DNA of 64,000 nucleotides, taken from NCBI GenBank assembly GCA_013396525.1, contig VWYX01000928.1, positions 1-64,000 on the forward strand, read 5' to 3'. The stretch is from Chaetorhynchus papuensis (lineage: Eukaryota > Chordata > Aves > Passeriformes > Rhipiduridae). This document shows, piece by piece, positions 1-12,300 of the stretch; position 1 is the first letter of the stretch; every line of letters starts with the position of its first letter. Made by a program: the position numbers and the translations under genes. Under the pieces are notes generated by a model that was not told the DNA's origin, made no database searches, and saw nothing but the letters and a program-made list of their open reading frames with translations.

Positions 1-84
1 GGCGGCGCCGGCCGCCAATGGAGCGCGGGCGGCGGGCGCGCTTCCCCCGCCCCGGCGGCGCGCACGGGGGCGCGGCCCCGGCGC
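1..84 (+). other. UPRT: UPRT 5' UTR or promoter, partial
   Basis: GC-rich sequence immediately 5' of the UPRT start codon, cut by the window edge. An ATG at 18 is out of frame with the UPRT start. The transcription start cannot be placed from sequence. Confidence 0.5.
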
Positions 85-377
85 ATGGAGGCGATGCCCT
101 GCCAGAACCAGCGCCTCGGCCCGCGGCCGCAGGATGAGCCGCCGGCGGCCGCTACGGCCACGGCGAGCGGCGGCTCCCGGCTTATCCGCTTCGCCGAGCC
201 CAGCGAGGACAGCGGCTGCCCCAGCCCGGACAGCAGCAGCAGCAGCAGCAACGGGGTGGTGGCGGCGGTGCCGCCGGTCCCAGCGGGGGAGGGCGGCGCG
301 CCGGCCATCGGGCCGCAGCTGAAGCTGCTGCCCATGAACGACCAGCTGCGGGAGCTGCAGACCATCATCAGGGACAA
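85..377 (+). CDS. UPRT: UPRT coding exon 1
   Basis: Opens with ATG in GCGCATGGAG (G at +4) and reads MEAMPCQNQR, matching the MPCHNQ segment near the human N-terminus. It includes a six-Ser run encoded by AGC x6 at 232-249 and ends in LRELQTIIRD plus two bases of the next Lys codon. The donor is GTGAGC at 378. Reading on through the donor meets TGA at once. Confidence 0.93.
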
Positions 378-3300
378 GTGAGCGCGGCGGGCCGGGCTGG
401 GTCGGGTCGGGCGGAGGCCGCTCGGGGACGGGCAGCGTGGGCTGGGGAGGAGCCGCGGCGGACCGGGGTGACGGCGGGGATCGTTGCTCACTCCATCCCT
501 CCCTCCTCCAGGCAGCCGCAGCCCCACCGAGCCGCTTTCGGCCGGCCCCTGGTGCCGGTTCGGCGCTGCCGCCGGAGGGATGCGCGGCGGGCGCTGCCGG
601 CGGGGTCCCGGCGCGGCCGGGCTGTCCCCGCCGGGCCCGGGGGCCGAGCCCGAGGCCGGCGGTACGCGCTGCCGTGCCGTGTGTGCCGGCGTGAACGCCC
701 GGGCCGGCGGCGCGGCCATGTCTGGTGACGCGGGGCCCGAGGGCAGGCGAGGGTAGCGCTCCCGGGAGCTCCCTGCCCACCCTCGCCTCGGGGCTGTCGG
801 GGACTGACAGAGCGGCTCGGCGGGTCTTAAAACCCCGCATAGACTTGGACGGTCCCTGATGGGGGCTTTTTGCTCACCGCCGCCCCGCGGGCGGCTCGGA
901 GCTTGCGTGCCACATCATCAGCACAAAGAGCGTGCTGTACAACGTGCGTGTGAAGCCCTTGAGAAAGGAGGCTGTACCTTATGATCACGCGGGCGGGCCC
1001 GGCAGCAGCTGGGGCTCGTTACCGCTCTCTGGAGATCGTATCCTGCAGGCAGGATGGGGCAGGGAGCCATTCCCAGGCTCTAACTGGAGACAGCTGTGAG
1101 CACCATGTTCAACAATGCAGCTCAGGTGTCGGGCACGTCCCTCCCACTGAGCACGTCTGCAGCTTGGAAGGTGACAGTGTAAGGTATTAAATATAGCATG
1201 CAACATAAGACAAACTTCACTAGCATCCATCTATTTATTAAAAACTACTAGTTTGCAAGAACCACCAGCAAAGAGGTGTGAAATCAAGCCTGTCAATAGA
1301 GTGATCAGGTTCTGAATAAAACCCTCTCTTCCTGGGACGCAGCAGCTTTCTGACATCTGCAATAAATCGTTGCAGAGACACTGTTCTTTGCTGTGTTTCA
1401 CATCTGTCCTTCTGCATAGTCCAAGTTCTGCTATTTTCTGGCTCTTCAGGCTTGACTTTGTAGCTAACAGTAATACACTTTAATGCAAAACTGATCACTG
1501 TTTCTCAAAGACAGTACCTCAATTAATTTTATTAACTTAGTGGAGCCTTCTTACCTTAATCTACTTTGTGGAGGATTTTCCTTAATTTTCAAAGCATTGT
1601 GGGAAAACCAAAACCTGGCAACAGGAGCACCAGAGGCAGTGCAGTATTGATGTCAGGAGGGCACCTCAGACTGGCCTGTTTTAGTACCTGTCATTTAGAA
1701 AGATGCTGAAAGGAGAAGAGGATTTTTTAGGCACCGTTCATTAATCTTTCCCATGGCAGCTACAGTCTGCCCTAAGACAACTCTGTAGCATTCAAACCAG
1801 GTGCTAAAAGAAACTCCTCCTCAGAAGAACCTTGTTTGTGCACTGGCAGCACTGTGGCTCAGAGCAGCTACTGGTCAAAAAATCCAGTTTAAGCTGATAG
1901 AGGGGTATGTTCACATACTGTGCTTGGGAAGAGGGAGAAGCTGTGTCATCTACAGGCAATTAGAGCCCTGTCACTTAATCTTTCTGGATTAAAAAAGAAC
2001 AGGTAACACCTTAACTCAAGGAGAATATTTAGGTTATTTAACGCTGCAGAGGATGGATGTTCCAAGTACAGCAATATCTGAAAAGGGCAGATATTAAAAG
2101 GCAAGGGACTGGGGGTGAGAAGTGGAACAAAAGTAGGGGTAAAACCAGACAATTTGGGACTCTTCCTGTAAGTGAGGAAGGGATAAATACTCAGATAGCT
2201 AATCCCAGTGAACTACAAGGTAGAACCTGGCTTGCTTACATGGAGCTAAGGATGGTCAGGCCAGATGCAGAAGACCTCAGGGACTCTCTTTTGTCCATAG
2301 CATAATCTGCTCAGAGAAGTGGAAAGCTCTTTCCTTGTTCCTGAGAGGATTCAGAGAAAGAAATCACAGCCTTCCAATTAGAATTACTGCAAAGAAAAGC
2401 CCACCTTCATGTGGCTGGTCATGGTGTCCTGTGAGATTCAGAGGTGGCTGGCTGGGTCAGGGATGTCCTCCTGGAAGATTAAAATGACACTTTTGCTTCC
2501 TTAAAATTAACAAGAACCTGGTGTGTGTGCCAGAGTCGGGGAGATGGATAGATCACCTCAACTTTACTTAATGCGTTTCCGCATTTTCCCTCAGGTTTGT
2601 CACTTTTCTGTCCAGCAATGCTTAATGGGGGCAGGTGCCTTTTATACTGAGTAGGATACGAACCTTGAGTGCTCTAATGGGATGTGAACTGATGCACTGA
2701 AGTACTGAACATTCTGGAACAAAGAGTTAAGCTCTCTGTACAAGGAGGGAATGATCTCAAAGTCATTTCTGGCCTCACAGATGTGAACCAGGGATCTGAA
2801 AGCTGAAATGAGTAGAGCAGTGATGTGTTTATGTAGAAGCAAATTCATTAGGTCAGGTTGGCAGCGTCATTTGAATTCCTGATTTAACAACAGACATGAT
2901 TTAAATCCAGATACTTAAAGGTTCTTGTGTCTGTTGGGTGAGATCACTCTGTGGTGTTGTGCTAAAGCTTCTTATTCCCTGAAGAACAGAGTGATAACAT
3001 AGAAACACAGATGGCAAAGTGGTTGGATGTGCAGTCCTGGCTGGGCACAGAGCAGGGGGATTCAGGAGTGTGTAACTCACCTGTGCTGGGTAAGGAGAAC
3101 TGCAGGCAGGGAAAGGGGGATCCCTCTACATCCCAGCCTCGGCTTGGAAACAATGAAGGACTGCAGTCCATTAGGTGCTGAAGTGCTGCAGATAGAACAT
3201 GGACCTGTTCCCCAGCTACATCATCTCCCTGAATGCCAACAGCTCATCCAGTGCCTTCAGCTTTCTTTAAAACCTTGTACAAATCCTGTGTAGGGAAGTG

Positions 3301-6300
3301 GCCTTTCTGCAGCCTGGTTCTCACCCTGGGTGTCTCTCAACAAATTCTGTGAGGTAATGAGAGAAACAGGAATTACTGAATCCACGTCACCTGCAGACCT
3401 GCCAGTGCTTGTCACTGGTACCAAGTGCTAAAGCAGGAAAAAACCCTGCAGCTACTTTATATTAAAGTCCCCAAAAACCTATTTCTTCTCACCTCCTAAG
3501 GCAGACACTGTGATGTCCATCAGCCACACTGCCCTGCCTGCAGAAACAAAATTAAACTCATTTATATTGTGTAACACAATGTTTGTGCTACCAGTTAGGT
3601 TTTCATGCCTCATATTTTTAGATGTTGTCTTGTTCCTGATTAAGCATCTGAAGCAGTTTCTAGTCTGACATGAATCTTTACTTTACATATTTCTACCTGG
3701 TGTTTAAGGAGAGCAGTTACTGTGTTTTCACATAAGCCCTTTGTTTTCTTCCCCCTGGCAATTCTCACAGGATGTGGGGTTTGAGATGTGGTCTCAGCTT
3801 TCCAGCTGCCCCCTGTACTCGAGGTCTGACATTTTCTGTATTACTGTTATTCAAATGCACTGTGGTTTTCTGTTGCCCTCCCCCTCTCAAAAACCAGGTA
3901 TGACCAATTAAAGGTGTTCAGTGAGCTGTGCATAGGAACATCTGTGTCTCTGCAAGGACAGAGGAGTTGGTTTAAAGCCTCAATCTGTATTAGTAACTCA
4001 GAGTATTGACTCTAAACGTGTATCACTTCACAGTCAAAACTGTGGTCTTGACATTGTTGGGTCTGTCTTACACCCATTTGTGAAATTCGGCTACATTTTC
4101 TGAAATGCCACAGTCTGAAAGAACCTAGGTGTGCCACTTTGCTACTTCCCTCTTTAAAAAATACTGATCTACACCACTGATGGAAGTATGAAACTTCCCA
4201 AAAATCTTAATAAAATGGGGTCATATAATTGTAGGGGGTTGGGGTTTTTTTGCAGTTTTGGGGTCTTTTTGAGCTTTGTCTGTCTGGTTAGTGTCAAAAT
4301 AAAAGAATGTTGGGAATATCCTGTCATTACCAGAAAGAAGGAAAAAATAAAAGCAAACAGTATTTTTAACAGTGTGTTATGAGCACAAGGAAAGAAACAA
4401 GATTAAGCTGATGCTCTTCTAAAACCTCTTTTTAAAAGTGGGAATAAGTGACTGGTTCCCAGGCAATGAGCAGGCAAACCTTTTGACTTTCATTCATGTA
4501 AGCACGAGGTGTCTCAGATTCTTGGGGATTAAATACAAAATGGTATTTAAGGAGACATGCAGAGTATCAGGGTTTGAAAACATAAGACAGATTAATAGAA
4601 GATTTCATTTTAAAGTACCTCTTGCCATGTTGGTGCTGTGTCTGAGTGTTTTCAAGGCCACTGTCCTGGGAGTGTTGGCTCCTCGATTGGAAATGGGTCC
4701 TATTCTGGTGTACTGAGAATTGCTCTGGCATGGGAAGCAAGGTGTTAAAGCTGCTTCTTAAATTCAGGCTTTTAACCTTTCATTTTGCCTTCTGCAGGGG
4801 CCAAAAGCCACACAGGCATGTGAGCAAAACTAATAAGAGGCAGAGAGGTGTTTTCATGGGAATGCTCATTAATCCCTGCTGGGTTTAACCTCACATTCAC
4901 TGATCTAGTCACACTCAGTGAATTCCAGATAAGATAGCATGTATCTCCTGCTTATCAGCTGTGTTGTCAGCCCTGGGGTTAAGGATCTGCACTATCATTG
5001 TCCCACAGTTTCTGACTGACTGGAGGACAGGCAAGCAAAGCTCCCTTGCTCAGAGCTGCAGGGAATGCAGGAATATCTGAGCTTGGGAGGTGTTTTGGAA
5101 CTGAGCTGGAACAGCAGTCCCGTGGGAAACCTGCAGAACATCCTCCTTTTGTGTTTAATTGCTACTGGTACAGAGCAGCAACACTGCCAGCAGCAAGAGC
5201 CAAACCCCAGTGCTGGGTCACTGCATCCCAGTCTCTGCCACCAACCAGGAAACCCATGATGCAGGACCTCTGGGATAAATTCAGTGTGTGATAGGAGACT
5301 TTTTTGCTGAACTGCCTCAGAATACAGTATTTAATATTGTATTTAAGCAATGTTCTTAAAGTTATTCCCCAAGTTAAAATGTAAATTATTACCTTTTTCA
5401 GGAAATCCAGTAGAGGAGACTTCGTATTTTCTGCTGATCGTCTGGTAGGTGGAGAATTTCTTCTTGATATTGTGCTTTGCAACTGTTCTCTAAAATGGGT
5501 CTTTCAGAACAGAAGAATGGTGGTGTGAGAGCAACTTTTCTACCCAAAGGAAATTGCTGTGTGACAGCAACTTTCTGTACAGAGACTTCTGTTCACTGTT
5601 TCATCTCAACGGGTTCCAGAAACCATCTTATTACCAGACACAGCTACTTGAGGACAGAGACCTGTAGTAATTAGAAAATTCTGTTCAAAACCAGATGCAC
5701 AGAGGCTGGAGCTAATTGAGTTTTAGTTTGAAACAGCACTTTTGATCTTGTGAACAGAGCAGTACAATTTCTTACAGCCTGGATGTTAACAATTGCTTGC
5801 ATGCACAAGTACCTCCTGGCACTTGTTGTGTATTAGATTAGTAGCTCTGGGTGCATCCACATGGAGAATTTGTCTTTAGCCATATGGTAGTTACTGGCAG
5901 GGACAAAGCAGTTTGAAGTTTTCACATGTTGTAGTAAGTCAGCACAAAAACTGTAGGGAGTGCAGCCTTTATCTCATTTAAACTACAAGCTTAAAGAAAA
6001 CCCCAGCACTTGCTACCACACACACACTTGCTTGTGTCCACAAGGGTGTTTGCTTTTTGCAAATCCACTCTCATTAACAGAGGGAAGTAGTTTTCCCCTT
6101 CCAGCAGAGTCCAGAGACCATTCACAATTACAGCCACAGCAGGCAGGTTTCCTCTGATGAGCCCAATCTTAATCCAGGCTTGCTCAGGTTTAGATATGAC
6201 CACAGCTTAGATTGTGACTGCAGTGCTTTTTATCTTCATGGCTTTCCACTTTCCCCTCTGCTTTCCCCTTCTTGAGGTTGTTTCCTGTATTCCAGTACCT

Positions 6301-9300
6301 TATTGTCAGTAATTAGTGTGAAGGACCTTTTTCCCATGTTCCTTCTCACCTTTCTTGGCTGTCCTGCCCTGTTCTGAGGCAAACACTGATATTTCCCCCC
6401 CTCTCATTGCTGGAAGCTGCAGATCCAGGCATTAGTTCAGTGTACTCTACGGGCTGGCCAGCACAGCTAGAGAGCCTCTGTGTCCTGGTTCTGCAGCTCT
6501 TACCTGCTGCTCTGTTTTCCATTTTGTAGGAGGAATTTTGCACAAAAGAATACGTAGGACTCTCATTTTGTGAATATTTTTCCTGGATGTGACAAAGAAC
6601 AGTTATAATTTCATGTGGGACGTGGCCTCTACTAAACTTGGCAAGGTGCAAGCAGTTAGGACTTGCCACGTTTTCCACCCAGTGAGCAGAGTTTAATGGC
6701 AAGAGGCAACACATGAAGAAAAGTGGGGGATTATAGGGAAAGAAAATACACTTTGTTGAAATAAGAAAATGAGAATGAAGTTAAAATTGCTCCTACCTTG
6801 GCAGCTGTTAGGGGTGGTATCTCCTAAGGTCATCAGAGGGAGAGGTCTTCAGGAGGGATTCTAAAGCTGATGGATTTCTGGTGGTACAGTTTTTTCTTCT
6901 GGCAGTTTGTTCCACACATAAGGAGATGTGTGGAACAGGGAAAATGTTCGAAGGCACTTGTGAGAAAAAGGAGTTCAGGGATGGTGGAGGTTGGCAGGGA
7001 GTGTCTGAAAGCCACTGCCAGGGCTGAAAGAAGTGAGGTTAAAGTCACAAGGATGAAGACAAACCTGTGTGATGTTTGTGAAGGAGGAGAAGCAGCTGAG
7101 GGAAGCAGCCCCTGGCATGGGAAACAATCAGTGCTTATGGCTGGTGGTGGGAAGGACACAGAGCTCAACTTGGGGCAGGAGGCTCCCCCTGATCCCAGCA
7201 CCCACTCACTGTGGAGGCACTGAACTGCTGTCACCTCAGCTCCCAGGTGCTGGTGCTTTGCAGCAGAAGCACATTTTGGGGGGTGACTGGAGGCCTGAGA
7301 TGGAGCCATGAATTAATTTCTCAGCCCTGCCAGCAGCTCCCTGTGTAACACTGACCAGGTCACTTCACCCTTCTCACCACCTGCCTCTTTCAGGGGGTGA
7401 GCATTCCAAAGTGGTTTGAAATGCTGAGCTGCAAAGAGGTAGCTGCTCTACAGATACAGAGGATGTTCTGCCTCCCCCTGATCTTCCAAGAAAAGCCACA
7501 CAAAATGGGTTAGAGGATTTTCTGCTCAGGCTCTTCTACCTTGGGACCAAAGCTTTACTTCCTGTTTCATGTGGGGCTGTAATAATACCAGTTTTATCTT
7601 CTGAGCAATGGCAGCCACCTCTCTGGAAGAGGAGCAGCTGGTTCTTGGGGCACGAGAGAAAAGAGGAGGAAATTAATCCCTGAGTGTGGAGATGGCAGAA
7701 AGCACAGTACAAAAATAAATGTTTTATCAATGCTGACAAGTTTACAAAGACTCCTCCCAGCCTCTGTGTAAAACACTGATAAGTGTAGGGAGATCACTGA
7801 GATTATTTGACCATAAAACCTTCACTGGATTACTCTAAACTTTTGGCAGATTATGTGGAGCAATTCTAACCCAGTCACCACTACAGCAGGATGAAAAAAA
7901 AAAAAGCTTTTCTTCCCAACCTGACAAAGAGATTACCTTTTTTTTGGTGAATTAACTCCAAATAAATAAAATAAAATAGGGTACAAATGTCCCAGAAGCT
8001 GACTACAGCCTCTGAGTATGTCTGCCACAAACCCAACTCTAGGAAGAAAAAGTTGTACTAAAATGACTAAAAATATCTTCAAAGAGAATTTATAAATGTA
8101 AGGGACCCTTTCTAGCAGAGGCTGCCTGTGTGCCAGGAACTGGGGCAGAATGAAAGGACAGGAAAAACCTTCCAGGCTGCCTTGTTCCTGGAATAAGAAC
8201 TGCCTGAGGTGAGCAGTACACCTGCTCCATCCCAGGAGCATTGCCTCACTTCTGCCATCCCACAGTGAATTTTGAATAATCAGCGATGTTTTTGCTTTAA
8301 GCTCTCGCTTGGCTGTAGCTTTCCTTGAACAGTTCTGGCCTGTGAATCTTTGGCTCACCAACAGAGACAATTTCCACATCTTTAATAACCAGAGCACCCT
8401 TCAGGACAATCATTCTGGGTGCAGATGGATGTATTTTGGACTTTGCAGGGCAAGCAGCACCAGGGGAGGGCTGGGGGGCTCACGAGCTGCTCCTCCTCCA
8501 GCTGGACCATCCAAAAGTGCAGGGATTGGCAGAGCAGCCCAGGGAAAGCAGAGCTGGCAGGTGCTGGGAGGTGAAGGTGACAGAGAGATTCCCAGACTTG
8601 CTGACTGTCTTTGGGCACTGCTGGTGTTGTTTGCATTGCTGCAGCTTCTGTGGCTGCTCTGGCAGCCCAGCTGCAGTTTAGCCCTAGGGATTCACAGGGA
8701 TGTGAAAATAGAGCCTGGCTGATGGGAAACTGAGGGGGGAACTTTCCCTCACCAGTATTTCCTGTCAGCAAATGAAGTTGCAGTGGTGCCTCACTCATCT
8801 GTTGAAAAAAAAAAAGGGATGTCTCTGCCTGTCAGATGTAAATAAAGGCAGTTTTATGATTGTTTATGAATGCCCCTCTTCTCCCAATTTTGTTCTGCAA
8901 TGCCTTTGTTTGATTTGTGGCCAAAACATTGGCTTCACCCCCAAAAGGTCTCTAAATTCAGTCCCTCACTGCTATTAAAGAGACCCTTTGGGCTCACCCA
9001 GTCCTTTTAACTGCTACTGCCATGTAGTGCCTTATCTCCAGAGATAACAACCCCTTTAAGCTGAGCCATCTCTTTGGTTCCACAGATCAGACTCGTGGTT
9101 GAAGAGGGACTGAATCAACTGCCCTACACAGAATGTACTGTGACCACTCCAACAGGTACGTGGGAAATCACCCCTGGCCCGGGTAGGACTGGAAGTGGAA
9201 CTGACATAAAAATACATAGAATTATTACAAGAGTTACAGAATATCTCGAGGTGGAAGGGACTCAGAGGATCATTGAGTCCAACTCCCTGCTCCTCACAGA

Positions 9301-12300
9301 ACTGCCTAAAGCTGGACCCTGCAACATCCAGGTGGTCCTTGAACTCAGACAGACTTGGTGCCATGAGTTCCCTGGGGAGCTCTGAGCAGGACAGAGCACA
9401 GAGTGAGGGTTCCTTCTGGTTTAAAAAGCTACAAGGCACACAACAACACAACTGGGCAACACAGTCAACGTTGTCATTTCACTAAGGATTAATTTGGTCT
9501 TTGAAAACTGTGATGAAAACGTACCAGTGTAAGTGCAAGATCAGTTCACCTGCCCACACCACAGCCTTGAATTAAAACTGATGACATTTCACACGCCCTT
9601 TAAGGAATAAATACTTGGCACAAGCAGTTTTGCCTTGCCAGCCTAAATCTGGCCCTGCAACTGGGGGCAGTTGGGAGTGAGGATGAGCAGGAAATGAAAA
9701 GTGGCTGTGTTGGCACTAGAGAAAACCAGTGCAGGAGTTGTGGTTCCTCCTATCAGCTGTAAAGATCTCTAAGGGTGTGTGCAGTACTCAGAGGCAGCTG
9801 CTGAGTGCATCAGCAGCTTAGGGGGAACTGCTCAGCTCCGTGGTGTGACCCACAGCACACCTGCTGAGTCCTGTTCCCCTGAGAACTGCACTTGCATTTC
9901 TGCAGGGTGACATTCCCACTCTGCAGTAAAGCATTGGTGTGTCTTTACTTACCCTTAGAGGGAAGATGGACTGCAAACCCTCAGCTGGGAAACCAGAGTT
10001 CAGGCAGCCACCCAGGAGGCACCATCACCTACCTGTGCTCCTTTTTTACATTAAACAGCAGCTGCTTCACCTCTTGAGCACTGGGGTCACATCTGTTCCC
10101 ATCAGTCAGTGACAGATCCAGGACCATCTCCTCTCCATTCAGAGAGGGCAGGAGGGAGCAGCCACTGCCACTGACCCCTGGTTTCTTTCCTCACAGGACA
10201 CAAGTATGAAGGAGTCCGATTTGAAAAGGGAAACTGCGGGGTCAGCATCATGAGAAGTGGTAGGTGGTGCTGGCTGCTGAAGGAGCACACATGAAATGCT
10301 TTGGAAACCTGTAAACAGCTTCCTTTCAAAAATGTGCAACAACAGGTTTACCCAAGCCTGCCAGTTGTTATTCTTTCTTAGGTATCCTCGATAACACAAT
10401 GTCCAGGAATATCTCCCATTAACCTTTTAGGAGACAAATGGCTGGAGCAGATTTCCTGTGGCCTCTTCCCTGGCAGCTGTTCCCTGTGAGGGGCCGAGTG
10501 CCCTCCCCTGTTCCCCGCTTGTGCCCAGAGCCAGGGCCCCACCCCAGCCACGCTCCGTGGGGGCAGAGTCCCTGTTACTGCCCAGGGCTGGGCAAACCTT
10601 TGGATCTGTGCTGCCCAATCCAGCGGCCCCACGCTCTGCCCCACACTCTGTCACCGGCATGTCCCCAAACCCCACCCGCCCCTTCTCATTTCCAGCTCTC
10701 TCCTGTGAGAGCTCAGCACAGCTGGGTGGGAACAGCAAACCCAGGGGCTCGGCAACACCGAGGAGACAGAGGAACAAGGGAAAGAGCTTCAGGTGTTCTA
10801 ATGCTTAGAACTGTTCACCTGCACGGGGGTGGGGCTGTCCCTTTGGGGCTGTTTTTGGGGCTGTTTTTGGGGCTGTCCCTCTGGGACTGTTTTTGGGGCT
10901 GTCCCTTTGGGGCTGTCCCTCTGGGGCTGTCCCTCTGGGGCTGTCCCTTTGGGGCTGTCCCTCTGGGGCTGTTTTTGGGGCTGTCCCTCTGGGGCTGTCC
11001 CTCTGGGGCTGTCCCTTTGGGGCTGTCCCTCTGGGGCTGTTTTTGGGGCTGTCCCTCTGGGACTGTCCCTCTGGGGCTGTCCCTTTGGGGCTGTCCCTTC
11101 ACTGCAGCCCCTCTGAGCCTTTCTCAGTGTCTCAGCTGCTGCTGTGTTTGTGCTGCTCCTCCAGGGGAGGCGATGGAGCAGGGCCTGCGGGACTGCTGCA
11201 GATCCATCCGCATCGGGAAAATCCTGATCCAGAGCGACGAGGAGACGCAGCGAGCCAAAGTGTACTACGCCAAGTTCCCCCCAGACATCTACAGGAGGAA
11301 AGTGCTGCTCATGTACCCGATCCTGAGTGAGTGGCCGCCGGCAGCACGGACAGCCCGACTGCTCTGAACGCTGGGTGCCCGCACGGAAAGGGAAATGTCC
11401 ACATTTCAGGGGCTTTGATTGGGTTTTCTGCTTGGTTTAGGTGACAGAGGAGGGAATTTATCAGGCTGTGCCAGGACACGCATTACTCAGCTGCGCCAGT
11501 GTGAATGCAGAGCAAATCCTTTGGGCATGGCTGTGTTTGGGAGAAAGGCTGAGATTAAGACTTGATATAAATTGAATTATATGAATTTTGCCATGGGAAA
11601 AGACTCAAACTGTTTTTCTTAGTCTGTTATGAGACATTTCTAGATTAATATTATAAGGAGTTCATTGGGATGAGGTTACTTTTCCAGTCCAAGTTCTGCC
11701 ATTAGGAGAACAACATTTTCTACAAGAGTACATGCAGAGGTGATGCCTTTCCAGTGGGAAAGGACTGAATCACCCATCAGTCACACCAAAGTTACCACGG
11801 GTGTTCTTGGACAGCTTAGGACAATTCAGCAACCAGGGAAGAAACCCCTAAAACCCTCTCCCCATCTCTGCCCCCTCAGGTACTGGGAACACAGTCATTG
11901 AGGCTGTCAAGGTGCTCGTGGAACACGGGGTCCAGCCCAGCGTCATCATCCTGCTCAGCCTCTTCTCCACACCTCACGGTGAGTGTGAGGGACACAGGAG
12001 TGTCTGGTGGGGACAGTGACATCAGTCACACATAGCACAGGCAAGGCAGAGCTGTGCCTTTGCTCAGAGCAGGTTTGGGGGTGTTTTGGCTGAATTGTTA
12101 AACTGAGCAAACAGCACCGTGTTCGGTGTGGGCAGTGAGGAGGGGACTGAACGGCAAAACTGCAAATGGGAGAGAATTCCTAAAAACAGGAGTTTGCAGC
12201 ACTGCCAGGTCCATGGCTCACAGAGCAGTGCCAGGCCAGCTGCTGTTTGGGACCATGGAATGTGGGGGTTGGTCCAGCAGCAGAACAACCAGGAGTGGGA

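Larger units (their letters stand above)
1..1030. promoter_or_regulatory. UPRT: CpG island over UPRT promoter and exon 1
   Basis: The first kilobase is strongly GC-rich and full of CpG dinucleotides, unlike the CpG-poor sequence that follows, and it contains UPRT coding exon 1 and the start of intron 1. This is the usual form of a broadly used vertebrate promoter. The window begins inside the island, so its upstream edge and probably part of the promoter lie outside. No TATA box is visible before the start codon. The CpG density falls between about 760 and 1030, so the downstream limit is approximate. Confidence 0.85.

Noticed and set aside
15..19. CCAAT box near the UPRT start
   Set aside because: It is only about 70 bases before the ATG, too close for usual promoter spacing, and it lies at the window edge.
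10438..11367. 309-codon + strand open frame
   Set aside because: It is the minisatellite read through without stops into UPRT exon 5. The real exon 4-5 junction is clear, and the protein is low-complexity repeat before exon 5.
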